Assembly: GCF_018860825.1 (NCBI RefSeq)
Contig: NZ_JAHKPZ010000036.1
Location: forward strand, 62,001 to 126,000
Direction of reading: 5' to 3'
Length of the DNA: 64,000 nucleotides
From: Lacinutrix sp. C3R15
Lineage (GTDB): Bacteria > Bacteroidota > Bacteroidia > Flavobacteriales > Flavobacteriaceae
Shown here: positions 8,355 through 17,426 of the stretch, piece after piece
Layout of the letters: each line of letters starts with the position of its first letter
Numbering within the stretch: the stretch's first letter is position 1
Translations under genes and position numbers: made by a program
The notes under the pieces: model-generated
Databases searched by the model: none
What the model saw: only the letters and a program-made list of their open reading frames with translations
What the model was told of the DNA's origin: nothing

Positions 8355-9104
8355 ATGAATAGAATAACAGATACAGTAAAACATTTAATCATTATAAATG
8401 TGATTATGTTTATTGGTACTTTAACTATTGGAGGAGGACAATCTTTTTATGAATGGTTTGCTTTGTATTTTCCTAAAAACGAAGCATTTCAACCTTGGCA
8501 AGTTATTACACACATGTTTATGCATGGAAGTATTACACATATACTTTTTAATATGTTTGCCTTATGGATGTTTGGTACCTCTGTAGAACAGGTTTTAGGA
8601 AGTAAGAAATTTTTATTTATCTATATTTCTGCAGGTTTAGGAGCTGTACTATTTCAGCTTGGGTACTATTATTTTAATTATATACCTTTATATGATGAAC
8701 TTATTGGTTCTGGTTTAACTAATGAGCAATTGGTACATATGTTTACCTCTAATCAAACTATTTCAGGCATTACAGAGTCACAATTAATAAATCTAAAAGA
8801 AGCTTTTCCTATTTATAATGCATCTATGGTAGGAGCATCTGGTTGTATTATGGGTATTCTTGCTGCATTTGGTATGATGAATCCAGAAGCGAAGTTGATG
8901 ATGATCTTTTTGCCAATCCCTATAAAAGCTAAATATTTTATACCAGGAATTATATTATTAGATGTTATTTCTGCGTTATCTGGTCAATCTTTCTTTAGTC
9001 CAAGTAACACAGCGTATATGGCTCACGTAGGAGGTGCAATTACAGGATTTATAATCATGTGGTACTGGAAAAAAAATCAGTTTAATCAAAACCGTTGGGA
9101 TTAA
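8355..9104 (+). CDS. Rhomboid-family intramembrane serine protease
   Basis: A 249-residue membrane protein of the rhomboid family, which cleaves transmembrane substrates within the bilayer. The nucleophile motif GASG is in MVGASGCIMGIL and the catalytic histidine is in AHVGGAITGFI. The HxxxN-type segment (HMFMHGSITHILFNMFALWMFG) is also present. About six membrane segments. It overlaps the second rhomboid gene by one base. Substrate unknown. Confidence 0.93.
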   Translation: MNRITDTVKHLIIINVIMFIGTLTIGGGQSFYEWFALYFPKNEAFQPWQVITHMFMHGSITHILFNMFALWMFGTSVEQVLGSKKFLFIYISAGLGAVLFQLGYYYFNYIPLYDELIGSGLTNEQLVHMFTSNQTISGITESQLINLKEAFPIYNASMVGASGCIMGILAAFGMMNPEAKLMMIFLPIPIKAKYFIPGIILLDVISALSGQSFFSPSNTAYMAHVGGAITGFIIMWYWKKNQFNQNRWD

Positions 9105-9967
9105 TGACAAATCTAAATCAAGATATTAAACAAAAATTGACACAGCTTAATGTGTTTGAAAAACTTATAGCTGTTAATGTTCTTGTTTTTATTGTAGCGC
9201 AAATTTTAAGATTTGTTTTAAATACCAGCTCAAGCATGTCTTGGTTAGAATTGCCAAGCGATTTTTTTGCTTTTTTAAAACAGCCTTGGAGTATTATTAG
9301 TTATGCTTTTGTGCATTATGATTTTATTCATATGCTATTTAATATGCTTTGGTTATACTTTATAGGTAGAATGTTTATTAATTTATTTAATATCAAGCTG
9401 GCTTTAAATGTGTACTTTCTTGGTGCTATTTCTGGAGGTTTAGTTTTTTTATTAGGTTATGCATTACTGCCAAATATTTTTAGTGCAGGTCATAGATTAG
9501 TTGGTGCATCTGCTGCAGTTAGAGCATTACTTATATTTATGTGTGCCTATATGCCTAATATGGATTTGCGTTTTTTTACCTTTAATATTAAACTAAAACA
9601 TGTTGGTTTTGCTATTGTTATTTTAGATTTTATTGGCCTTTTTGGTGGTAATGCAGGAGGGAACCTTGCACATTTTGGAGGAACTATTCTTGGTTATTTT
9701 TATGCAACACAATTAACTAAAGGAAAAGATATTGGTAAAGGTTTTGAGCGTTTTATGGATAGCTTAACCACACTTTTTAAAAAGAAACCATCTCACTTAA
9801 AAACAGTACATAAAAGAAAAAGTAAAGTTGCTGGTTATACTAAAGAGGAGTTTAAAGAGTTTAACAACCAAAAACAAATTGATATTATACTAGATAAAAT
9901 AAGTAAAAGCGGTTATGAAAGTTTAACCAAAGAAGAAAAAGAATTGTTGTTTAGGGCAGGCAAGTAG
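9104..9967 (+). CDS. Rhomboid-family protein with extended C terminus
   Basis: A 287-residue second rhomboid. The ATG at 9104 overlaps the preceding TAA by one base and is preferred over a TTG at 9095. The HxxxN-type segment (HYDFIHMLFNMLWLYFIG), a nucleophile motif GASA (glycine replaced by alanine) and LAHFGGTILGY with the histidine are present. After the membrane domain, about 80 residues form a basic cytoplasmic tail ending in a helix (LTKEEKELLFRAGK). The serine and histidine remain, so activity is plausible. Confidence 0.92.
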   Translation: MTNLNQDIKQKLTQLNVFEKLIAVNVLVFIVAQILRFVLNTSSSMSWLELPSDFFAFLKQPWSIISYAFVHYDFIHMLFNMLWLYFIGRMFINLFNIKLALNVYFLGAISGGLVFLLGYALLPNIFSAGHRLVGASAAVRALLIFMCAYMPNMDLRFFTFNIKLKHVGFAIVILDFIGLFGGNAGGNLAHFGGTILGYFYATQLTKGKDIGKGFERFMDSLTTLFKKKPSHLKTVHKRKSKVAGYTKEEFKEFNNQKQIDIILDKISKSGYESLTKEEKELLFRAGK

Positions 9968-10053
9968 TGTTAAGTCAACAGGAATTAGTAATTATATAAT
10001 AATTTTAATAAGCAGTTACGTAACAGAAACGCAATGCCTAAATAACAAAATCA

Positions 10054-10677
10054 ATGAAAAAAACATTATTTTTTATCCTCTTTTTATGCGGAATTTTGAA
10101 GACATATAGTCAAGATACAATATACCTAAAAAAAGAAAAGACGCCTATTATTTCAAAAATCATAGAAATTAACTCTTCCGAAATAAAATATAAAAAATTC
10201 AATTATCAAGATGGCGCATTATTTATAATTGAAAAGGAGGACGTTGAAAAGATTAATTTTAAAAATGGAGACACTCAGGTTTTTACCAAAAAAAATGCGC
10301 GTCAAGAAGATAAAAACTTAATAGCAAACTCAAAGATATATTTACAATTTTCAAATACTGAAAAGAAGAAAAATGTAAATAAAATAGATGCACTGAATAT
10401 CTTGAGAAGAGAAATAAATAATTTAGCAGCATGTAAAATAGTAAACTCAATGGAGGACGCCGATTTTGTAATTGATATGCAAGCAATAAAGTATATGATT
10501 ACAAAAAGAAAAGTTAAACTTAAAGTAATCCATTTAGTATCTAATGAAAACGTATTTGATTCTGAATGGGAAAAAGGTGCACCAAGTGAGTTTAATGGAT
10601 TTTCTGGTACCAGACAAGCTACAGGAAGAGTTATAAAAAGACAATTGTTATATGCATTTCCTGAAATTGTAAAATAG
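10054..10677 (+). CDS. Secreted protein of unknown function
   Basis: A 207-residue protein with a signal peptide (MKKTLFFILFLCGILKTYSQ). The mature N terminus has a short beta-rich segment typical of Bacteroidota envelope proteins (DTIYLKKEKTPIISKIIEI). The C-terminal half (ADFVIDMQAIKYMITKRKVKLKVIHL) resembles periplasmic alpha/beta domains, but no family is recognised. It is inserted between the rhomboid pair and the EEP-family gene. Confidence 0.65.
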   Translation: MKKTLFFILFLCGILKTYSQDTIYLKKEKTPIISKIIEINSSEIKYKKFNYQDGALFIIEKEDVEKINFKNGDTQVFTKKNARQEDKNLIANSKIYLQFSNTEKKKNVNKIDALNILRREINNLAACKIVNSMEDADFVIDMQAIKYMITKRKVKLKVIHLVSNENVFDSEWEKGAPSEFNGFSGTRQATGRVIKRQLLYAFPEIVK

Positions 10678-10859
10678 CTAAAACTACTAGATGCAACATT
10701 ATATAAAATGAATTGCCAGAGCAAGATTACTTATAAAAATCCTCACGGACTTTCTATTCAGTTTGTATTTGCTAAATTAGTTGCTTAAATACGCAACTAA
10801 TGTTTTACATAAACGTTTACAGTGTTTAATAACCTGTAATTAGTCATTTAACACAAAGC

Positions 10860-11888
10860 ATGAAAAAATTAAGTTTTTTAAATAAAATAGTATTCTTCTT
10901 CAACTCTGTTGCAGCTACTTTGTTATTGCTTTCTTATATATTGCCATTTGTTGCTCCAAAAAACTTTTCTATTTTATCGGTTTTAAGTTTAGGTGTTCCT
11001 TTTTTAATTATAGTAAACGTATTGTTTTTTCTGTACTGGTTATTAAAAATTAAAAAACAGTTTTTTTTATCTTTTGTTGTTTTAATCATTGGTTATTTGT
11101 CTTTTGGTTCTTTGTATAAATTTTCAAGTAAAAAAGAGGCAACAAAAGAAAATAGCCTAACAGTTATGAATTATAATGTTAGGCTTTTTAATTTATATAA
11201 TTGGATTGAAGACGCTAGTACAAATATTAAACTCATTGATTTTATTAAAGAAAAAGCACCAGATGTAGTTAGTTTTCAAGAATATCATCCACATAAAAAT
11301 ATAGATTTATCTTTTTTTAAATACAAATTTGAAAAGTTAACAGGTAATAAAATTAAATTCGGACAAGCTATTTTTTCGCAATACCCAATAATAAACTCTG
11401 GTTCTATTGCTTTTCCTAATACTTCTAACAATGCTATTTTTGTAGATATTGTAAAACAAAAAGATACTATTCGTATCTATAATGTACACTTACAATCCTT
11501 AAAATTAGATACCAATGTAGAAACTATTTCGCAAGAAGAGTCTGAGCGATTGGTAAAACGTATTGGTAAGTCTTTTATCATGCAGCAAGAACAAACCGAA
11601 TTGTTTTTAAAGCATAAAAAACAATGTAAATATAAAGTGGTGGTTACAGGCGATTTTAATAATACGGCATTTTCTTATGTTTATAAAGAAATAAAAGAAG
11701 GCTTACAAGATGCTTTTAAAGTAGCAGGTAATGGTTTTGGTAGAACCTTTGATTTTAAATTTTTTCCTACACGAATAGATTTTATTCTAGTAGATAAAAG
11801 TTTTGTTGTAGAAGCTTTTAAAACCTTTGATGTGCATTATTCTGATCATTTTCCGGTAATGGCTACACTCTCCTTTTTAGAAAATTAA
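10860..11888 (+). CDS. Endonuclease/exonuclease/phosphatase family protein, membrane-anchored
   Basis: A 342-residue protein with three N-terminal membrane segments (residues about 8-85), then an EEP fold. Catalytic motifs are visible: MNYNVRLFN, SFQEYHPH (metal-binding E), VTGDFNNTAF (D-x-N) and SDHFPVMATL (final D-H). The anchored EEP domain would face outside. In Bacteroidota this gene usually follows the rhomboid pair, which is also the case here. The substrate, phosphodiester or phospholipid, cannot be told. Confidence 0.88.
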   Translation: MKKLSFLNKIVFFFNSVAATLLLLSYILPFVAPKNFSILSVLSLGVPFLIIVNVLFFLYWLLKIKKQFFLSFVVLIIGYLSFGSLYKFSSKKEATKENSLTVMNYNVRLFNLYNWIEDASTNIKLIDFIKEKAPDVVSFQEYHPHKNIDLSFFKYKFEKLTGNKIKFGQAIFSQYPIINSGSIAFPNTSNNAIFVDIVKQKDTIRIYNVHLQSLKLDTNVETISQEESERLVKRIGKSFIMQQEQTELFLKHKKQCKYKVVVTGDFNNTAFSYVYKEIKEGLQDAFKVAGNGFGRTFDFKFFPTRIDFILVDKSFVVEAFKTFDVHYSDHFPVMATLSFLEN

Positions 11889-11896
11889 CCTCTATA

Positions 11897-12355
11897 TTAT
11901 TCAAAATATATAGGTAAATCCCTTTTTTCTATTTTAACAATATGGTATGGTTGTGTAATTACAGTTGTTGCACCTCCTTCAGGATTAATATGTATAATAG
12001 TAACTGTAATAATTTCTTGATTGGTAGTAATATTTAAATCTATACTATGGCCACCATTTCCTCTAATTTGATCAAATACAGCTATTATAGTGTATTGAGA
12101 AAAGTCAATATCAGTTTCGGTAAAAGTATTGGTTGTGTTGTTTACGGCATCTATTTGTGTTAGTAAATTGTTCCAATCGGTTTGGTTTTGTATTACCATA
12201 TTTTGTTCTGTAATTCCTTCTTGTCCATTGCCATAGAGATTGTCTTTAGAAATTAATGTTGACGAAATTTCTTGTTCTGTATTTGTAGTGTTATTATCAG
12301 AATTACAATTAAAAGTCAGGATAGACAATACAATGATTAAAGTTTTAATTTTCAT
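11897..12355 (-). CDS. Putative lipoprotein, PrcB-like
   Basis: A 152-residue protein with a lipoprotein signal (MKIKTLIIVLSILTFNC). The mature part has the pattern of small PrcB-like domains: a W-containing helix (NQTDWNNLLTQI), then DFSQYTIIAVFDQIRGNGGHSIDLNI and a C-terminal TQPYHIVKIEK strand. PrcB is a subunit of a protease complex in some Bacteroidota, but here the assignment is by pattern only. Confidence 0.6.
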   Translation of the reverse strand: MKIKTLIIVLSILTFNCNSDNNTTNTEQEISSTLISKDNLYGNGQEGITEQNMVIQNQTDWNNLLTQIDAVNNTTNTFTETDIDFSQYTIIAVFDQIRGNGGHSIDLNITTNQEIITVTIIHINPEGGATTVITQPYHIVKIEKRDLPIYFE

Positions 12356-12516
12356 GATTTCTAGTGTTATCTTTTTTCCTCATTGCAATAAGCAAGCAAA
12401 CTAAAACAAGTCAAGATACATACAATTAATTTATTAGTTTTTTGTATTTAAGTTTTTTATAGTCTGTTGATTAGATGTGAAAAGTACAAATTGGTTGCGT
12501 GTTTTTTTTTACTTTT

Positions 12517-12825
12517 TTACATAAAAGCACAATCTGTATAATCTGCAAGCATATGAATGCATAAACCAAGACCCACTAATCTTGTTTTTTTAGGAAGTAA
12601 TAATAACACGTAAACTACCATTGCGTAATACGTGTGTAAAGGGTGAAAGTTAATACTGCATCTTGTTGCATCAAACATTGGCGTAGCAAGAAGATGATCT
12701 ACATCTATTAAAATAGCTGCAGCCATAATTAAATAAGCTATTTTCCAATTGTTTTTAAAAAAGAGTAGTGCTACTAGAAAAGGAAAAACAAAGTGAATGC
12801 CATAATGTAGAATATTTTGCAGCAT
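12517..12825 (-). CDS. DUF6122-type membrane protein
   Basis: A 102-residue protein with three to four hydrophobic helices and conserved polar residues: DVDHLLATPMFD, then FHPLHTYYAM and HMLADYTDC. The DxDH and HxxxH patterns resemble the YdjM-like membrane metal-dependent hydrolases, and I associate this short form with DUF6122. Its ATG overlaps by one base the WbqC stop on the same strand, so the two are coupled. Function unproven. Confidence 0.7.
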   Translation of the reverse strand: MLQNILHYGIHFVFPFLVALLFFKNNWKIAYLIMAAAILIDVDHLLATPMFDATRCSINFHPLHTYYAMVVYVLLLLPKKTRLVGLGLCIHMLADYTDCAFM

Positions 12826-13445
12826 TATAAATGGTTAAACTGATTCTCTAAATAGCTTAAAGCGTTTGTGCCTTCATTAAAAAGTAAATCTAAAATACTT
12901 AAATTACTTATAAAACCATGTTTCTCACCAAATACTTGTGTGTAGGTATCAAAGTTAAAGTGTGGTTCTTTTCTAGAGTTTACTAAATATCTAAAGTCTT
13001 TGTTATCTAAAGTTTCTTTTTGAAAATCTTTTGTTTCAGAAATAGAAAGATCCAGCTGTAAGCACTCTAAAATAGTTTCAAAACATTTTAAATTAAAGTC
13101 TAAAAGATATTCTACTTTTTGAGTGAATAAGGGTTTAAGTTCATCTTCATAAAATTCAAAATAAGGTGAAGTTCTGTAGGCAGACTCTAAAGATTTCCAA
13201 TGTAGAGATTGCCATTTTTCATTATTATGAATTTTAATATCCTGATACTTTTGTCTTTCTTTTTGCGAATAAACTACTGGTACACTTAATTGTAATTTAC
13301 CATTAGCACCATAAATAAAAGTTCTGTTTCTATAGGTTTGTTTTTGGTAATTATCATGCATTTCTAACACTACCTCTTTTGCTTGTAGCATGGCAGCAAA
13401 GTGTGCTATGTTAGGAAAGTATGTTGGATGTATTATTAGGTTCAT
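12825..13445 (-). CDS. WbqC-family protein
   Basis: A 206-residue protein of the WbqC family (PF08889), often near polysaccharide and envelope genes. The conserved start (HPTYFPNIAHFAAMLQAKEV), the YRNRTFIYGANG segment and WKSLESAYRTSPYFEFYEDEL are visible. WbqC proteins are thought to take part in glycan or amino-sugar modification, but the reaction is not settled. A palindromic repeat (13460-13478) lies upstream of its start. Confidence 0.88.
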   Translation of the reverse strand: MNLIIHPTYFPNIAHFAAMLQAKEVVLEMHDNYQKQTYRNRTFIYGANGKLQLSVPVVYSQKERQKYQDIKIHNNEKWQSLHWKSLESAYRTSPYFEFYEDELKPLFTQKVEYLLDFNLKCFETILECLQLDLSISETKDFQKETLDNKDFRYLVNSRKEPHFNFDTYTQVFGEKHGFISNLSILDLLFNEGTNALSYLENQFNHL

Positions 13446-13459
13446 TTCTAGTTGTTGTC

Positions 13460-13478
13460 ATTCTTGCGAAAGCAGGAA
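13460..13478 (-). repeat. Palindromic leader repeat, copy 4
   Basis: On the minus strand this reads TTCCTGCTTTCGCAAGAAT and lies 14 bases before the WbqC start codon. The loop CTTTCG is shared with copies 1-3. A degenerate partial copy (CTCCTTTTGCAGGAAT) lies close by at 13515-13530. Confidence 0.6.
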
Positions 13479-13544
13479 GCCACAGGTTATGCTTATTTTA
13501 AAATGTATAGATTTCTCCTTTTGCAGGAATGATAATAAAACGTA

Positions 13545-15146
13545 TTAACTATTCAGTGCTTTTTTCTTTTTCCATTTACCATAACCATACCAACCAAGTA
13601 ATAAAATTAAAAACGGTATTAAATACGAAACACGTTCTCCGCTACCACCTACCGTTGTAAATAAACGATCAAAACGTATTTTGTTTTTTAAACCTTGACC
13701 ATTGGCATCCCAACTAAACCATATAAAAACAGGCTTACCAACCACGTGATCAAAAGGAACAAATCCCCAAGTTCTAGAATCTTGAGAGTCATGTCTGTTG
13801 TCTCCCATTAACCAGTAGTAATCTTGTTTAAAGGTATAGTTTGTTGCAAGTGTACCATTAATAAATATCTGGTTTCCTTTTACTTGTAAGGTATTGTTTT
13901 CGTATTCTGTAATAATACGTTTGTAAATTGGTAATACTTCTAAATTAAGGGCTACTGTAGCGCCTTTTTCAGGTATGTATAGGTTTCCAAAATAATCGTT
14001 ATTCCAGTTATAATTAGCATCGTGCGGAAAAACACTAGGGTCACGTTTTCCTTCTTCTTCTTTTAAAGGTACAATTTGATCTATTTTTGGGTTGTTTTTA
14101 AATTTTTCTAAATCGCCTTTATAAATACCCATAAATTTATAAACATCACGATCTACCTTACCAACTCTATTTGGGTTCATGTCATATCTATCATGTAGAT
14201 ATTGTAGGTTAAAATCCTGATTGTTTTTTGTTTTAACTAAATAAGAGAATTGTAGTTTGGCTCTATCTGGTAATTCGTTTTGTTTTCCGTTAATATAAAC
14301 ATATCCATCACGAACCGATAAAGAATCTCCAGGTAAACCAACACAACGTTTTACGTAGTTTGTTTTCTTATCAATTGGTTTGTAGTAGTTTCTATCTGGT
14401 TTTGGTACAGACATGCTGTATGAGGTGTCAATAGGCCAGTTGAATACTACAATATCATTACGTTTTATTTTTTGTAAACCAGGAAGGCGAAGATATGGTA
14501 AAGATAATTTGTTAATAAATGATGTGTTTTTGTTTTCTAATTTATCATCATATAAATACGATTTCTTTTTTATAAAAGGAATCGTATCATGAACCATAGG
14601 AGCAGCAACAGTAGTCATTGGTACTCTTGCTCCATAATGAAACTTACTAACAAATAGAAAGTCACCAACTAAAAGAGATTTTTCTAAAGAAGAAGTAGGA
14701 ATGGTATATGGTTGCATAAAATAAGTATGTACCACAGTTGCAGCAACAATAGCAAATAATATAGAACTTACCCAGTCTCCTGAAGCAGATTTAGGGTGTA
14801 AACTTCTGTCTGTTACATATGCAACATCTGCTACATAATTAAGATAGTAATTGTAAAAACCTAAAGAAATAATGGCTAAAAAAGTATCTAAATATTGGTT
14901 TTTACCAAAACTTCTAGCAGTTTCTACCCATATTACAGGAAACATGATAAGATTAACAATAGGTAAAAACAGAAGTATGGTATAGTACCAAGGTCTGTTA
15001 ATAATTTTCATTAAAACAACAGCATTGTAAACAGGTACAAAAGCTTCCCAGGCTTGTCTTCCGGCTTTTATATATAGTTTCCAGGTTCCTAACCCGTGAA
15101 TAATTTGAATTATAAAGAATATTAAAAATAGTTGTGTAAACGTCAT
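13545..15146 (-). CDS. lepB: Signal peptidase I, long Bacteroidota form
   Basis: A 533-residue type I signal peptidase that removes signal peptides at the periplasmic face. Residues 1-110 add several membrane helices before the peptidase domain. The nucleophile region IPTSSLEKSL, the general-base lysine in NYVKRCVGLPGDSL and the box GDNRHDSQDSRTWGFVP are present. A large insertion separates the last two boxes, and a C-terminal helix follows. Extra N-terminal membrane part and insertion are usual in this group. It precedes dapB in the direction opposite to transcription. Confidence 0.95.
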   Translation of the reverse strand: MTFTQLFLIFFIIQIIHGLGTWKLYIKAGRQAWEAFVPVYNAVVLMKIINRPWYYTILLFLPIVNLIMFPVIWVETARSFGKNQYLDTFLAIISLGFYNYYLNYVADVAYVTDRSLHPKSASGDWVSSILFAIVAATVVHTYFMQPYTIPTSSLEKSLLVGDFLFVSKFHYGARVPMTTVAAPMVHDTIPFIKKKSYLYDDKLENKNTSFINKLSLPYLRLPGLQKIKRNDIVVFNWPIDTSYSMSVPKPDRNYYKPIDKKTNYVKRCVGLPGDSLSVRDGYVYINGKQNELPDRAKLQFSYLVKTKNNQDFNLQYLHDRYDMNPNRVGKVDRDVYKFMGIYKGDLEKFKNNPKIDQIVPLKEEEGKRDPSVFPHDANYNWNNDYFGNLYIPEKGATVALNLEVLPIYKRIITEYENNTLQVKGNQIFINGTLATNYTFKQDYYWLMGDNRHDSQDSRTWGFVPFDHVVGKPVFIWFSWDANGQGLKNKIRFDRLFTTVGGSGERVSYLIPFLILLLGWYGYGKWKKKKALNS

Positions 15147-15232
15147 AATTTATAAGGTGCTAATTGCCTGTAGCAATTTATTATTTTTTGTTAGTTGTTG
15201 CTAGTGTTTAAATGTTACAATTAAATAAATGG

Positions 15233-15931
15233 TTAACTAATATTTAACACGTCTTTCATTGTAAAAACTCCTGTTTTACCATAAAGCCATTCTGCTGCTA
15301 TAACAGCACCAAGAGCAAAACCTTGTCTGTTATGTGCTGTATGTGTTATGTCTATAGTGTCTACATCACTTTTGTAGGTAATGCTGTGTGTGCCAGGAAC
15401 ATCTTCTATTCTTTTTGCAGTAATAGGTAAGGCTTTTTCTTTCTCTTGCTCTAGGCTCCATGTATTATAACTAGTATGTTCTTTAATAATATCATTAGCA
15501 AGTGTAATTGCTGTTCCGCTAGGAGCATCTAGTTTTTGTGTATGATGAATTTCTTCCATAGATACTTTGTAATCTTTTAAAGTATTCATCATTTTAGCTA
15601 AGTAGCTATTTAGTTCAAAAAAAACATTTACACCTAAACTAAAGTTAGAAGCATAGATAAAGGCTCCTTTTTTTTCTAGGCATAAAGCAACTATTTTATC
15701 ATAATCTTCTAACCAACCGGTTGTTCCAGAAATAACAGGAATGTTGTTTTTTATGCAATTAGAAATATTGTTATAAGCAGCAGAAGGAGTGCTAAAATCT
15801 ATAGCAATATCTGCTTCGGTAATATTGTAATTATTGTTTGTTGCTTTTATAACAATAGTGTGGCCTCGTTGTAAAGCTATTTGCTCTATGGTTTTACCCA
15901 TTTTTCCGTAGCCTAGAAGTGCAATTTTCAT
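15233..15931 (-). CDS. dapB: 4-hydroxy-tetrahydrodipicolinate reductase
   Basis: A 232-residue enzyme of the lysine/diaminopimelate pathway that reduces the dihydrodipicolinate intermediate using NAD(P)H. The nucleotide-binding GYGKMG at the N terminus and the active-site block EIHHTQKLDAPSGTA are visible. It is shorter than the E. coli enzyme, as usual in Bacteroidota. The start lies three bases after the DUF5683 stop in the same transcription direction. Confidence 0.96.
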   Translation of the reverse strand: MKIALLGYGKMGKTIEQIALQRGHTIVIKATNNNYNITEADIAIDFSTPSAAYNNISNCIKNNIPVISGTTGWLEDYDKIVALCLEKKGAFIYASNFSLGVNVFFELNSYLAKMMNTLKDYKVSMEEIHHTQKLDAPSGTAITLANDIIKEHTSYNTWSLEQEKEKALPITAKRIEDVPGTHSITYKSDVDTIDITHTAHNRQGFALGAVIAAEWLYGKTGVFTMKDVLNIS

Positions 15932-15934
15932 TAT

Positions 15935-16528
15935 TTAAAATTTAAAATTAAGAGTGAGACCTAAATCTCCAGTATTGTCAAATTCGTTAATTTTATAATG
16001 TGGCATAAAAGTTAGGTTTTCATCTACATTAAATTGCAGTAAATGTGCATCTACATTAGCCCAAACAATATTAAGTATATAAATTCCAGCAGTAACTAAA
16101 AGAGATAATTCTTTATTTCTTCGTAGTGTACTTTGTGCTTCTTCTAAACCATCATCTGTAATAGAGCCATAAAACTCATCATCTGTATAACCTGCTAATC
16201 TACGTTTGTAGGCATCACGATAACGATTGTAGGTTTTTTGGTTGTCTATATAAAAATACATTCCAGCTCCTAATCCTGCATAAATAACAGGAACTTTCCA
16301 GTATTGCTTAAGGTGTATATGTCCTAAACCAGGTAAAACGGCAGAGTAAAAGGCAGCACGAGCAGGAGTTAAAGGGTCTATGGTTTTACTTTGGTTAATT
16401 TCACCATCAATAATTATCCCCTCATCTGCAAGTTGTTTTTTTTCTTTATTAAGTTCTTTTTCTTGTGCTATAGAAAGAAAACTAAAACAAATGCTTAATA
16501 CTATAGATATGAAAAGTTTATTTTTCAC
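15935..16528 (-). CDS. DUF5683-domain protein
   Basis: A 197-residue protein with a signal peptide (MKNKLFISIVLSICFSFLSIAQ). The DUF5683 signature is clear: PARAAFYSAVLPGLGHIHLKQYWKVPVIYAGLG, followed by a YNRYRDAYKRRL segment. Probably an envelope membrane protein with two hydrophobic helices. It overlaps the parB stop by eleven bases and precedes dapB, so parA-parB-DUF5683-dapB form one operon. Function unknown. Confidence 0.88.
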   Translation of the reverse strand: MKNKLFISIVLSICFSFLSIAQEKELNKEKKQLADEGIIIDGEINQSKTIDPLTPARAAFYSAVLPGLGHIHLKQYWKVPVIYAGLGAGMYFYIDNQKTYNRYRDAYKRRLAGYTDDEFYGSITDDGLEEAQSTLRRNKELSLLVTAGIYILNIVWANVDAHLLQFNVDENLTFMPHYKINEFDNTGDLGLTLNFKF

Positions 16529-17423
16529 GTTGTACTAACTTTTTAATTCTATTAAAATCTTCTTCAGAATGAAAAGGAATTGTAATTTTTCCTTTACCAT
16601 TACTAGAAACTTTAACGTCTATTTTATTACCAAAGTATTCCGAAAAATCTTGAATTCCTTTTTTAACAAACTTTGGCATTTCTGCTTTTGTTTTTTTAGG
16701 AAGGTTTACTTCTTGGGTAGAATTATAATTTCTTACAAGGGTTTCTGTATCTCTAACAGATAGCTTGTTTTGTAATATTTTTTCGTAGATATCTAATTGA
16801 ATAGATTGGTCTTCAATATTAATAATTGCACGACCATGACCCATAGATATAAATCCGTCACGCATTCCTGTTTGAATAATAGGATCTAGTTTTAATAAAC
16901 GTAAATAATTAGCAATAGTAGATCTTTTTTTACCAACACGTTCACTCATTTGTTCTTGTGTTAATTGAATTTCATCAATAAGGCGTTGGTAAGACAAAGC
17001 AATTTCTATTGGGTCTAAATCTTGACGTTGAATATTTTCTACCAAGGCCATTTCAAGGCTTTCTTGGTCGTTAGCAATACGTATGTATGCAGGAACGGTT
17101 TCTAATCCTATTAGTTTAGAAGCACGGAAACGACGTTCTCCAGAAACAAGTTGGTATTTTTCAAAGCCTAATTTTCTTACTGTTATTGGTTGTATTACAC
17201 CTAACTCTTTAATAGAAGAAGCGAGTTCACGAAGTGATTCTTCATTAAAATTAGTACGTGGTTGAAAGGGATTCATTTCAATTAAATCCAATTCTAATTC
17301 TACAATATTACCAATTACTTTATCGGCATTTTTATCTTCTGCATTTTGTATGTCGTTGCTTGGGTCTTTTAAAAGAGCAGAAAGCCCTCTACCTAAAGCT
17401 TGTTTCTTGGTTGCCTTCGCCAT
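16518..17423 (-). CDS. parB: Chromosome-partitioning protein ParB
   Basis: A 301-residue CTP-dependent clamp that spreads from parS sites. The N-terminal CTPase domain carries NPFQPR and GERRFRA (CTP-binding box), followed by ENIQRQDLDPIE, the central HTH (LTQEQMSERVGKKRSTIANYLRLL) and a C-terminal dimerisation domain. It follows parA by three bases. No perfect parS (TGTTTCACGTGAAACA) is seen in this window. Confidence 0.96.
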   Translation of the reverse strand: MAKATKKQALGRGLSALLKDPSNDIQNAEDKNADKVIGNIVELELDLIEMNPFQPRTNFNEESLRELASSIKELGVIQPITVRKLGFEKYQLVSGERRFRASKLIGLETVPAYIRIANDQESLEMALVENIQRQDLDPIEIALSYQRLIDEIQLTQEQMSERVGKKRSTIANYLRLLKLDPIIQTGMRDGFISMGHGRAIINIEDQSIQLDIYEKILQNKLSVRDTETLVRNYNSTQEVNLPKKTKAEMPKFVKKGIQDFSEYFGNKIDVKVSSNGKGKITIPFHSEEDFNRIKKLVQREK

Positions 17424-17426
17424 AAA

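Noticed and set aside
9095-9103. Longer start of the second rhomboid at a TTG
   Set aside because: The ATG at 9104 overlaps the upstream stop by one base, a usual coupling pattern, and gives the expected N terminus.
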